DNA from: Clostridiaceae bacterium
GTDB lineage: Bacteria; Bacillota; Clostridia; Oscillospirales; Acutalibacteraceae
Direction: 5' to 3'
Length of the DNA stretch: 47,504 nucleotides
Assembly: GCA_016281115.1 (NCBI GenBank)
Contig: JAEEHZ010000088.1
Location: 1 to 47,504 of the forward strand
Shown here: piece after piece, positions 1 through 7,114 of the stretch
Layout of the letters: each line of letters starts with the position of its first letter
How positions within the stretch are numbered: the stretch's first letter is position 1
Position numbers and translations under genes: made by a program
The notes under the pieces: model-generated
Database searches by the model: none
Seen by the model: only the letters and a program-made list of their open reading frames with translations
Told to the model about the DNA's origin: nothing

Positions 1-169
1 GGGGGTCGGCGGGGTCGTCCGTCCGTCCGTACACTACCACAAGGTAGGGGGTCGGCGGGGTCGTCCGTCCGTCCGTACACTACCACAAGGTAGGGGGTCG
101 GCGGGGTCGTCCGTCCGTCCGTACACTACCACAAGGTAGGGGGTCGGCGGGGTCGTCCGTCCGTCCGTA
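1..169. repeat. 46-bp tandem repeat array (about 3.7 copies)
   Basis: A G-rich 46-bp unit is repeated head to tail, with the GGGGGTCGGC core at positions 1, 47, 93 and 139. The copies are essentially identical. The last one stops after 31 bases, at 169, just before a terminator hairpin. The array may continue to the left of the window. Each unit contains a CCGT triplication and the word CACAAGGTAGGG. A degenerate copy of the same sequence lies inside the neighbouring gene near 703-735, so array and gene share an origin. No gene is supported here; the frame open through it is a by-product of the repeat. Confidence 0.95.
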
Positions 170-178
170 TATCCAAAA

Positions 179-206
179 AAATAAGACCGCTTTTGCGGTC
201 TTATTT
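179..206 (-). terminator. Rho-independent terminator of the leftmost gene
   Basis: A perfect 12-bp stem (179-190 with 195-206) around a TTTT loop is followed, on the - strand, by a run of U. It lies about 15 bases beyond the stop codon of the - strand gene. The + strand side is also followed by T residues, so it could work in both directions. Confidence 0.85.
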
Positions 207-220
207 CGTTTTTTTGCGGT

Positions 221-1261
221 TTATTTCGTAATTTTTGCGATAATAGAAGGGTCAAGAAGGTCGGGTCGGCGGGTTGCAAGGTTTATTGTTTTTTTGCGGA
301 TATTGTTTATAATATCCGCAACAGACGACGGACCTATTTTTAAGCGGGTCGCAATTGCTTGCTTACCGTACCCTTGCAAACGGTATTTTAATACGGTCGC
401 TTGACGGGCGGTCAAATTCAATTCGGTTAAAATTTGCTTTGCATTTTTTACGGCTGTAATACTTGCGGTCGGCGGTATTTCGGTCGGTCGTCCGTCTATA
501 CCGACGGTCAACGTGTCGGTCGTAAGACTTGCGGTCGTTTTATCCAAACGTTTATATATGGTCTCCGTATTATCATTATAACAAGGGTCGACAGCAAGGT
601 CTTCAATATATACAAATTTATTGTTAGTTTGTAATGCTTTACTTGCTATAATTTCGCGTCTAACAGATTTATATGCTTGCTGTATCGGCGTTATATCTGT
701 ATCCGTCCACAAGGTAGGGTCGGTCGGGTCGTCTTTGATATACACTTTTTTGCGTAAAATACGCTGTTTATACGGAACGGTCATAAAATTCAATTCAAGG
801 TCGGCGGGTCGGTCTTGTATGATTTTTACGGTCTCCGTCCATACCGCAAGACTCGCGGTCGATAATAGGTCTGCTCCGTCGCTTAATGTTTGTGATAATA
901 AATTGTATGTATCTTTTGATAATTCATTATATACGACGGTCGGGTCTCCGTCGTCGTCGTATATGATAACGTGGTCGTCCGTAACAAGTCGGTCAAGTCG
1001 GTCAAGTCGGTCAAGGTCTTTACATATATCACGGGTCATTTTTTGCGGTATTTTATTACCACTTGCAATAAACAATTTTTTTAATACCGAAAAAACTGTA
1101 AAACGTGCGGTCGCTTGTAAAGTGGTCATTACTTGCGGGTCTTTTGCTATTTTTGTAAGGTCGCTGTCTTTTGAAAAAGCATTAAAAATCGCTTTTTCGT
1201 ACGACGTCAAAACGTCGTTTGTAAAATACGCTTTTTTTGTGGTCGTGTTTGTGTTTTTCAT
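221..1261 (-). CDS. Regulator with C-terminal sigma-region-4-like HTH
   Basis: A 346-residue protein starts at the ATG at 1261, which is preceded by AGAAGGGA. The open frame continues 24 codons upstream, but that extension would cover the predicted operator. The last 70 residues (starting near LNLTARQATVLKYRLQGYG) look like a sigma-70 region 4 or LuxR-type helix-turn-helix. The N-terminal 270 residues are not recognised and include an LDR triplet repeated three times. It is the only - strand gene and is divergent from the integrase, the usual place of a lysogeny regulator, so that role is inferred. Base use is extreme: GGTCG on the + strand (CGACC in the coding strand) is very frequent. A plasmid or integrative-element regulator of foreign origin is the alternative. 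Confidence 0.75.
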   Translation of the reverse strand: MKNTNTTTKKAYFTNDVLTSYEKAIFNAFSKDSDLTKIAKDPQVMTTLQATARFTVFSVLKKLFIASGNKIPQKMTRDICKDLDRLDRLDRLVTDDHVIIYDDDGDPTVVYNELSKDTYNLLSQTLSDGADLLSTASLAVWTETVKIIQDRPADLELNFMTVPYKQRILRKKVYIKDDPTDPTLWTDTDITPIQQAYKSVRREIIASKALQTNNKFVYIEDLAVDPCYNDNTETIYKRLDKTTASLTTDTLTVGIDGRPTEIPPTASITAVKNAKQILTELNLTARQATVLKYRLQGYGKQAIATRLKIGPSSVADIINNIRKKTINLATRRPDLLDPSIIAKITK

Positions 1262-1314
1262 TTTTTTATCCCTTCTTATGCTTTTATGCGGTTTAGCAAT
1301 AACCAAAATTTTCC

Positions 1315-1331
1315 GACGTTTGTTAAACGTC
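1315..1331. promoter_or_regulatory. Operator-like inverted repeat
   Basis: Perfect 7-bp inverted repeat GACGTTT-GTT-AAACGTC. It lies just downstream of the -10 box of the - strand promoter, where a bound protein would block initiation. A related palindrome (ACGACGT-CAAA-ACGTCGT) occurs at 1201-1218, inside the start of the gene. Autoregulation by the divergent regulator is inferred. Confidence 0.55.
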
Positions 1332-1337
1332 AATATA

Positions 1338-1366
1338 ACAATAACACACTTTTTTTATTTTGTCAA
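1338..1366 (-). promoter_or_regulatory. Promoter for the leftmost - strand gene
   Basis: On the - strand a perfect TTGACA (1366-1361) is followed after 17 bases by TATTGT (1343-1338), a fair -10 box. Transcription would start near the inverted repeat at 1315-1331, giving a leader of roughly 60-70 bases before the ATG at 1261. Confidence 0.65.
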
Positions 1367-1657
1367 GTGTTTTTTGTTTTTTTATTTTGCTATGTTATTT
1401 TTTCACGCTTTATAACATTAACCGGCGCGGTTATGGTAATTTTGATTTTCGTTTATTGTTACACAGAGGAAGTCGCTTCATCTCCCATGCCCACCCAAAA
1501 AACTCTCAAACCATCCAAAACAATCACATAACAACGGTATTCCGGATCTCTGATTATTTTGGAAAATACGGGTTAAAGCTGTGTGAATCCACAGCAACAA
1601 CGCATTACCCGCTTGATAAAAAATATAAAAAAATTTGAATTATTTTTGTAAAAGTAC
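1367..1657. other. Intergenic region with two inverted repeats, no gene
   Basis: No convincing gene is visible in these 290 bases. The short frames reading through it lack ribosome binding sites and overlap the - strand promoter. Two small palindromes stand out: AACCG-GCG-CGGTT at 1420-1432 and GCTGTG-N6-CACAGC at 1578-1595. The position beside a recombinase gene would suit an attachment or regulator site, but no core sequence can be named from one copy. Confidence 0.4.
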
Positions 1658-1686
1658 TTGACAAATATATACATATATGATATACT
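1658..1686 (+). promoter_or_regulatory. Strong sigma-A-type promoter upstream of the recombinase
   Basis: TTGACA (1658-1663), a 17-base spacer and TATACT (1681-1686) make a near-consensus housekeeping promoter. It points toward the recombinase at 2036 and leaves a long, structured leader of about 340 bases. Confidence 0.8.
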
Positions 1687-1688
1687 AT

Positions 1689-1771
1689 TATCAGTACAAT
1701 AATATTTACTGCTTTTGGCATAAGCAGTTTTTAAAAAGCTGTATCAGTACAATTATAAATCTTGCTTTTGG
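1689..1771 (+). repeat. Two imperfect 30-bp direct repeats, 53 bp apart
   Basis: TATCAGTACAAT followed by 9 variable bases and TGCTTTTGG occurs at 1689-1718 and again at 1742-1771, with identical internal spacing. The first copy folds into a hairpin (ACTGCTT with AAGCAGT, followed by TTTTT). The TGCTT of the second copy can pair with AAGCA near 1794. They lie immediately downstream of the promoter, so they are probably transcribed. Confidence 0.7.
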
Positions 1772-1864
1772 ATGATTTTTACCCTTTAAAACGAAGCAGA
1801 AAATCATGCTTCTTTATATACAATCCAGAGATGGTTTTTCTCTTTAGGAAGCTCGCTGAGATTA

Positions 1865-1877
1865 ATTGTGGCACAAT
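1865..1877. promoter_or_regulatory. Palindrome ATTGT-N3-ACAAT, copy 1
   Basis: ATTGTGGCACAAT is a perfect 6+1+6 palindrome in the leader of the recombinase. The same pattern with a different centre occurs at 7933-7945 in the next large intergenic gap. This suggests binding sites for one phage regulator. Confidence 0.4.
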
Positions 1878-2035
1878 ACCATTTTTAAAATTTTACAACC
1901 TTTAAAGTTGTAAAATGCATTTTCCGGCACTAAAATTCCACAGATTACGGCAACGGAATTTTATGAATTATTATACGGGACTTATATCCATACTTTAAAA
2001 ATTTAATGCCTTGAATGGCAGAAAGGAATATAAAT

Positions 2036-2857
2036 ATGACAGCGGTTAAATTCGATTCGTTCAGATTCAACCATAACACCATTAACCTTAATACCTTGCG
2101 GCAAAGCAGAGATCGTAAGCTCGCGGCGGGACTCATTGCTCCGGCTAAAGAAGAGACTCATTGTGAACTCGCTCCGGAACACGCAGCCGAACCTATTAAG
2201 AGCATGGATGATATTATACGCATTTCACAGCACCTTATTAAACAGAAAAGGTTCAGAGATAACATGCTTTTTATTGTAGGTATTAATTTCGGTCTCAGAG
2301 TAAGCGACTTGCGCATGCTAAGATTCTCAAACCTTATTAATGAGAACTGTACGTTTAAAGACAGCTTCCCTGTTTTTGAAAAGAAGACGCGCAATACACG
2401 TAAACGCAAAAAGAACAGATATATTACAATCAACACTGCCGTAATGGAAGCCGTTACGTTGTATTTGGAAAATACGCCCGGAGAGTGCATGAGCAACTAT
2501 ATGTTCCGCAGCGTATCTAATCGAGGCGGCAATATGAATGAACCTTTGAGCGTGATGTCTATCGATCGTATTCTAAAAAATTTAGCAAAAGAGCTCGATT
2601 TAAACATTAAGATTTCCACGCACACGCTTCGCAAAACGTTTTGTTACCACCAGATGCTTATGTCGCACAACAACAACCGTAAACTTTTATTGCTTCAAAA
2701 AATGCTCAACCACTCCTCTCCTGCGCAGACTCTGGATTATATAGGCATTACCGGCGAGGAGATCGACGAAGCTTATCGCAAGCTCAATCTGGGAAGTATT
2801 CACAGTAATTATCTGGTTGACAGCAGCATTGAAGAATACGACGACGTAGCTGTTTAA
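2036..2857 (+). CDS. Tyrosine recombinase, minimal (integrase-like)
   Basis: A 273-residue site-specific recombinase. The start at 2036 follows GAAAGGA at a good distance; an in-frame ATG at 2015 has none. The catalytic set is visible: R88 in GLRVSDLR, a basic beta-hairpin around residues 115-125, HTLR at 196-199, H226 and the nucleophile Y235 in LDYIG. The N-terminal region before the catalytic domain is only about 65 residues and does not resemble a complete SAM-like core-binding domain or an arm-binding domain. It is the first gene after a strong promoter and long leader, so phage integration or excision is likely. Resolution of dimers or inversion of a segment is possible because a second, longer recombinase is present at 9506. 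Confidence 0.85.
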   Translation: MTAVKFDSFRFNHNTINLNTLRQSRDRKLAAGLIAPAKEETHCELAPEHAAEPIKSMDDIIRISQHLIKQKRFRDNMLFIVGINFGLRVSDLRMLRFSNLINENCTFKDSFPVFEKKTRNTRKRKKNRYITINTAVMEAVTLYLENTPGECMSNYMFRSVSNRGGNMNEPLSVMSIDRILKNLAKELDLNIKISTHTLRKTFCYHQMLMSHNNNRKLLLLQKMLNHSSPAQTLDYIGITGEEIDEAYRKLNLGSIHSNYLVDSSIEEYDDVAV

Positions 2858-2937
2858 ATACCGGACGTATCAATAAACACAAAAGGAGTTGAAGAAAATA
2901 TTGTATACATTTTTCTATAAAAGAGGGGTGAGCGGCG

Positions 2938-4176
2938 GTGGTTAAAGTATGTGACTGTATTATGGGCTCGGGCAAGACATCTGCTTCAATTACCTATATG
3001 AACGAACACGCAAACGAGAAATTTATTTATATAACGCCGTACCTGGAAGAAGCCGAGCGAATCAAAAACGGGTGTCCGAATATGCATTTTGTGGAACCAA
3101 GCAAGAATCTCGCGGAGTATGAGTTTAAAAAGTCAAAACACACAGCGGCACTTATTAAAGAGGGCAGAAATATTTCAACTACCCACCAGGCCTTTAAAGG
3201 TTATACTTCAGAAATGCTGAACGATATTCGGGAGCAGCAGTATACCCTGATTATTGACGAAAACGTGGATGTTCTAGAATCGTTTGACTTTCACCCTGCT
3301 GATTTAAAGCTCGCGGTAGACGCGGGTTATATTGCCGAGCACAACGGCGTGTATTCAATCGCAAAAGATGGGTATAACGGTAAAGCCTTATCAGAAATGT
3401 TCAGATTGCTTCAATCGCGTGAGTTAATCCGCGTCGACGGCAAAAAGAATACCGCATTCTATTGGGCTCTTCCTCCGGATCTGATTACCTCTTTCAAGAA
3501 CGTCTTTATCCTGACTTATTTGTTTGAGGGGCAGAGTTTGTATTATTTTCTGAAAATATACGATATTCCCTATCGGCGCATCGGTATTACGCGTACGGAA
3601 GACGGCGTGTACTCTTTTGGTAAGTATCCGGGATATATTCCGGATTACGTCAAAAATCTCGGAGAAAAATTTAAAATCGTATATAACGACAAACTCAATT
3701 CTATCGGCGACGATTATCACGCATTATCAATGAGTTGGTTTAAGCGTGGAGGAGATGACGTCGAACGCCTTAAGAAGAACGTAAGCAACTGCTACAATAA
3801 TATATGGAGAGACGTGCCCGCCGACAAACGGCTTTGGGGTTCTTATAAGGGAGCTTGTAATCAAATAAAAGGCAAGGGTTATTCCAAGGCTTTTATTACG
3901 TTTAATACAAAGGCAACCAATAAATACCGAAAACGAGACTACCTGGTATACCTTGCAAACATTTTTATGAACGTCGAAGAGCGTAAGTTTTACGAACTTC
4001 ACGGGATAGATATAAATGAAGATATGTACGCTTTATCAATCATGGTGCAGTGGATATGGCGCTCGGCAATAAGAGACGGAGGAGATATTACACTATACAT
4101 ACCAAGTAAACGAATGAGAACTTTGCTCGTCAATTGGATTCAGCGTATAAGCGAAGGAGGGAATGGGATTGCATAA
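2938..4176 (+). CDS. SF2-type phage DNA helicase
   Basis: A 412-residue protein starting at GTG, 6 bases after GAGGGGTGA. Walker A is at the very N-terminus (MGSGKTS, residues 9-15), followed by LIIDEN (104-109) as the DEAD-like Walker B. QWIWRSAIRDG (from 371) is a motif VI with two arginines, and ISTTHQAF fits motif Ia/Ib. This is the motif order of superfamily 2 helicases, with a long poorly conserved middle. It would unwind DNA in replication or at transcription start. It opens the early gene cluster and overlaps the following small gene by 14 bases. No primase or polymerase domain is fused to it. Direct helicase activity is inferred from motifs only. Confidence 0.75.
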   Translation: MVKVCDCIMGSGKTSASITYMNEHANEKFIYITPYLEEAERIKNGCPNMHFVEPSKNLAEYEFKKSKHTAALIKEGRNISTTHQAFKGYTSEMLNDIREQQYTLIIDENVDVLESFDFHPADLKLAVDAGYIAEHNGVYSIAKDGYNGKALSEMFRLLQSRELIRVDGKKNTAFYWALPPDLITSFKNVFILTYLFEGQSLYYFLKIYDIPYRRIGITRTEDGVYSFGKYPGYIPDYVKNLGEKFKIVYNDKLNSIGDDYHALSMSWFKRGGDDVERLKKNVSNCYNNIWRDVPADKRLWGSYKGACNQIKGKGYSKAFITFNTKATNKYRKRDYLVYLANIFMNVEERKFYELHGIDINEDMYALSIMVQWIWRSAIRDGGDITLYIPSKRMRTLLVNWIQRISEGGNGIA

Positions 4177-4345
4177 AAGCTGTTTGCACTGCTATTTCTG
4201 CAATCAGTGTCAACAAGATAAAATATGTGAGAATTATTACTCAATAGTACAACAGGATGAAGATGATCTTATCGAAGAAATGATCCGGGATAATTATATT
4301 GAGTTTTACGAAGCGTGGCTGGAATACATAGATGATGATGATTAA
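4163..4345 (+). CDS. Small Cys-rich acidic protein
   Basis: A 60-residue protein with AAGGAGG 5 bases upstream of its ATG, overlapping the end of the helicase gene. The N-terminal third has five cysteines and a histidine (CLHCYFCNQCQQDKIC), enough for a zinc knuckle. The rest is strongly acidic and ends DDDD. It lies between a helicase and an RNA polymerase, so it may be an accessory factor for either. I do not recognise the family. Confidence 0.7.
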   Translation: MGLHKSCLHCYFCNQCQQDKICENYYSIVQQDEDDLIEEMIRDNYIEFYEAWLEYIDDDD

Positions 4346-4381
4346 TACAATAATTCTTACGTTAAAGAGAGGTGACTCTAA

Positions 4382-7114
4382 ATCAGCAGACAATTAGTAT
4401 GCCAAAAATACATATATAAAATTCACAGCAGCCGACTGCGTAAAGAGCGATGGAAATTGGTATTGCCTATTGACGAAGCCCGAAAGAACGATGAGGTAAT
4501 ATCTCTTGCGGATAGCCAGATATTACGGTGGATTGATGAGCTAAACGGTATTACAGATGCCGACGCCAAAGCGCGCGAAATTAAAAGCGAAATAAAATAT
4601 TTAAAAAAAGAATCAAACAGCATTCAAAATAAACGAAAAATCAGAGAACTTTACGCAAAGCTCGACGCTTTACAGTTTAAATCCGATTATATTTGCTTAA
4701 TTATTGATAAAGAAAAGGATTATTATCGCGCGTGCCGCGGATTCAGTATTAACGGAATAAAATATAAAAGACTGTTGGGAACGAACGGCGGTATCAAAAA
4801 TTCAACCATTGTTTTTGTCAGCGAAAGGTTGTACGGAGAGTTAAACCGAAGAGTCGAGAATGATAGGAATCCGGACGTCGCTTTGGTAACCGCCAAGCTT
4901 GAGGCGTATAAGGCGTTAACGTGCAGCGCATCCACACCGGTATCATTACCGCACGGAATCTTGGTAGTAAATGACGCGGAAACAGAGTTCTTATCCGACA
5001 TTATTTATCTTACCGATGAGTGTGACGGAGAACCTATTATAGAAGAACGTAAATCTCAACTTATTACTCTCAACGCATCTGACGGATATGGTTTAATGCT
5101 CCCCTCTCTTGCACAAAGGTGGAGTAAAGAACTCGATCTCGATTATTTGGTCAGCGGAGTAAATACCAGATTTTCATTTGAAAAGGGCATGGTGTTCACG
5201 TTTGATTTTTTGGATTTTGCTGCGAACGTTGCGGGAAGGTATGTTGTTAAAGACGCGTGGGGCGAAGATGTGGATATCCGAACCGTTGAATTGATTTTAA
5301 CAACGTCAATGGTAAAACTATGGGATAGTTACAAAAACTGCGAGGATTATATAAACACATCGTTACGAAACGGATACACTTTTGGAATTGCAAAGACGTG
5401 TCCGCGCGAGCTTGAGAATGAAAGAAACCTTAACTATCAATTTATTCAAAGCTATGATTTGAGCGATGAAGATATAGATGAATTAATAGCCCCAACTTTA
5501 AACGAGATTGAAGACGTTTTAGGCGGAGACTGGCGTAAAGCGGTGCTGTTTTTAAAGGGCTCGGGTTTAAACAAGCGCAACATTCAAACGCTTCCGGACG
5601 ATTATATTAAAGCAATAATGATTGATGAGCGTATGTTGAACGATCCGTTTATCCAGTCCAGTATATATCAGTTAATCCGTAACCGCATTAACGAGGCTAA
5701 GGTGGGCGTACTTAAAGTACACGGCAACTATTCAATGATATTAGGAGATCCCTATTTATTGTGTCAGAGCATTTTTGGGTTAGAAAAAACAGGATTGCTC
5801 AAATCCGGAGAGATATATAATCAGTACTGGGCTGATAGAGGTTCGTCGAAGCTTGTGTGTTTCAGGGCTCCTATGACGTGCCACAACAATATCAGGCCGG
5901 TTACTCCCGTAGACACAGACGACGCCCGTTATTGGTACAGATATATTACAACCGCAACCATATTAAATGCATGGGACACAACAACCGCAGCGCTAAACGG
6001 CGCGGATATGGACGGAGATATAGTAATGCTGACGGATAATGACGTTTTAGTGCGTAAATTACAGCCTATGCCGGCGTTAATTTGTTCTCAGAGGAAGGCA
6101 GAAAAACGGATTTCAACAGAGAAGGATTTCATTCGCTCGAATATAGAAAGTTTCGGCAACGATATTGGGCAAACCACTAATTGGATTACAAGCATGTTTG
6201 AGGTACAGGCCGGCTTCGAACCCGGTTCAAAAGAGTATGATGAGCTTGCATACCGTATACGGTGCGGACAGCTCTATCAACAGAACGCCATCGACAAGGC
6301 TAAGGGCATAGTGTGTAAACCCATGCCGAAAGAATGGCACGATAGACACGCTGTAAATAAAATTGAAGATGAATATATAAAAAATTTCTATCGTTCTGTT
6401 GTCGCCGACAAGAAGCCATATTTTATGAGGTATATTTATCCGGCACTAATGAGACAGTACAACACGTATCTTAAAAATACAGATAGAAATGCTTTACGGG
6501 AATTTCAACTTACCGTTGATGAGCTGCTTAAAATGCGGTACGACGAACTCACTGAACGCCAAAGAGAATTTTTAAAATACTATCATTATCGTATGCCGGT
6601 AGGTGTGCACGACTGTGTAATGAACAAAATATGCAGGCGTTTTGAGGACGCGTTTGACAGACACGTCGGTAAACACGCCGCGTCCGTAAAATTCGATTAT
6701 CATATTATGCGTAATAAATCAGAGTACACTCCCCGACAGTATAAAGCTATACAGCGTCTATATACAGCTTATAATAAAAGACTTAACAGTTACGCCGTCT
6801 TTGCGGACTATGAACGCGTCGACGAATATGATTCGCTTGCCGCACTATCTATTATAAATGAAGAGTTCAGAAAAGAATGTAGTATCGTGTGTCCCGATCA
6901 AAGAGTTTTATGTAATATCGTTCTCGATATGTGTTATACAAAAAAATCAACAAAAAGGTTTGCGTGGAGTATGTGTGGCTCGGAGATTATACATAATTTA
7001 CTATTAAGCAATAACAATAAGATTTCATTTCCAACTTTAAATGAATGCGGGGAAATTGAATATTGCGGAAACAAATATACCATAGAAACTACTGATATAG
7101 AGGTGAATGAATGA
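4382..7114 (+). CDS. YonO/QDE-1-type single-subunit RNA polymerase
   Basis: About 910 residues. ADMDGD (aspartates 542, 544 and 546) matches the DxDGD metal-binding loop of the second double-psi beta-barrel of cellular, QDE-1-like and SPbeta YonO-type RNA polymerases. Upstream, FRAPMTCHNNIRPV (494-507) parallels the RNPxxHPGDIR block of eukaryotic RNA-dependent RNA polymerases, in the same order and at a similar distance. Two-barrel enzymes of this kind make RNA, and YonO is a DNA-dependent RNA polymerase. Here it would transcribe phage genes or make primers. The frame is open from 4382, where ATC stands 6 bases after a perfect GAGGTGA; the first conventional start is a TTG at 4457 with no clear binding site (885 residues). 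The gene ends in a 4-base overlap with the next one. Confidence 0.78.
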   Translation: MSRQLVCQKYIYKIHSSRLRKERWKLVLPIDEARKNDEVISLADSQILRWIDELNGITDADAKAREIKSEIKYLKKESNSIQNKRKIRELYAKLDALQFKSDYICLIIDKEKDYYRACRGFSINGIKYKRLLGTNGGIKNSTIVFVSERLYGELNRRVENDRNPDVALVTAKLEAYKALTCSASTPVSLPHGILVVNDAETEFLSDIIYLTDECDGEPIIEERKSQLITLNASDGYGLMLPSLAQRWSKELDLDYLVSGVNTRFSFEKGMVFTFDFLDFAANVAGRYVVKDAWGEDVDIRTVELILTTSMVKLWDSYKNCEDYINTSLRNGYTFGIAKTCPRELENERNLNYQFIQSYDLSDEDIDELIAPTLNEIEDVLGGDWRKAVLFLKGSGLNKRNIQTLPDDYIKAIMIDERMLNDPFIQSSIYQLIRNRINEAKVGVLKVHGNYSMILGDPYLLCQSIFGLEKTGLLKSGEIYNQYWADRGSSKLVCFRAPMTCHNNIRPVTPVDTDDARYWYRYITTATILNAWDTTTAALNGADMDGDIVMLTDNDVLVRKLQPMPALICSQRKAEKRISTEKDFIRSNIESFGNDIGQTTNWITSMFEVQAGFEPGSKEYDELAYRIRCGQLYQQNAIDKAKGIVCKPMPKEWHDRHAVNKIEDEYIKNFYRSVVADKKPYFMRYIYPALMRQYNTYLKNTDRNALREFQLTVDELLKMRYDELTERQREFLKYYHYRMPVGVHDCVMNKICRRFEDAFDRHVGKHAASVKFDYHIMRNKSEYTPRQYKAIQRLYTAYNKRLNSYAVFADYERVDEYDSLAALSIINEEFRKECSIVCPDQRVLCNIVLDMCYTKKSTKRFAWSMCGSEIIHNLLLSNNNKISFPTLNECGEIEYCGNKYTIETTDIEVNE

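Larger units (their letters stand above)
1687..2035 (+). promoter_or_regulatory. Long structured 5' leader of the recombinase transcript
   Basis: Between the promoter and the recombinase ribosome binding site lie about 350 bases without a gene. Besides the direct repeats, the leader holds a hairpin GAAGCA/TGCTTC (1793-1812, followed by TTTAT), a 13-base palindrome (1865-1877), a hairpin TTTTACAAC/GTTGTAAAA (1891-1915) and a hairpin TAAAATTCC/GGAATTTTA (1931-1963). Several of these stems share TGCTT/AAGCA arms and could exclude each other, as in attenuators. Part of the region could equally be the attachment site. No known riboswitch class was recognised. Confidence 0.5.

Noticed and set aside
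1..169. G-quadruplex or CRISPR interpretation of the array
   Set aside because: The units follow each other without variable spacers, so it is not CRISPR. The G-runs are only two per unit and far apart, so a stable quadruplex is not evident.
34..279. Open frame of 81 codons through the tandem array on the - strand
   Set aside because: It is open only because the repeat lacks stops. It crosses the terminator and the end of the regulator gene and has no ribosome binding site.
170..1261. Pasteurellaceae DNA uptake signals
   Set aside because: Some words come close to the uptake core but no exact 9-base consensus was found, and the rest of the window is clearly from a Gram-positive phage.
621..1415. 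Long + strand frame opposite the leftmost gene
   Set aside because: It is the antisense of a better supported gene, caused by the strand bias. It has no binding site and crosses the - strand promoter.
1286..1638. Two overlapping + strand frames with hydrophobic stretches
   Set aside because: They lie in the divergent regulatory region, start without a binding site, and their hydrophobic stretch comes from the T-rich promoter.
2898..2944. A 15-codon frame between recombinase and helicase with AAAGGAG before an ATA
   Set aside because: It is too short to judge. The same bases serve as leader of the helicase, whose own GTG has a better site.
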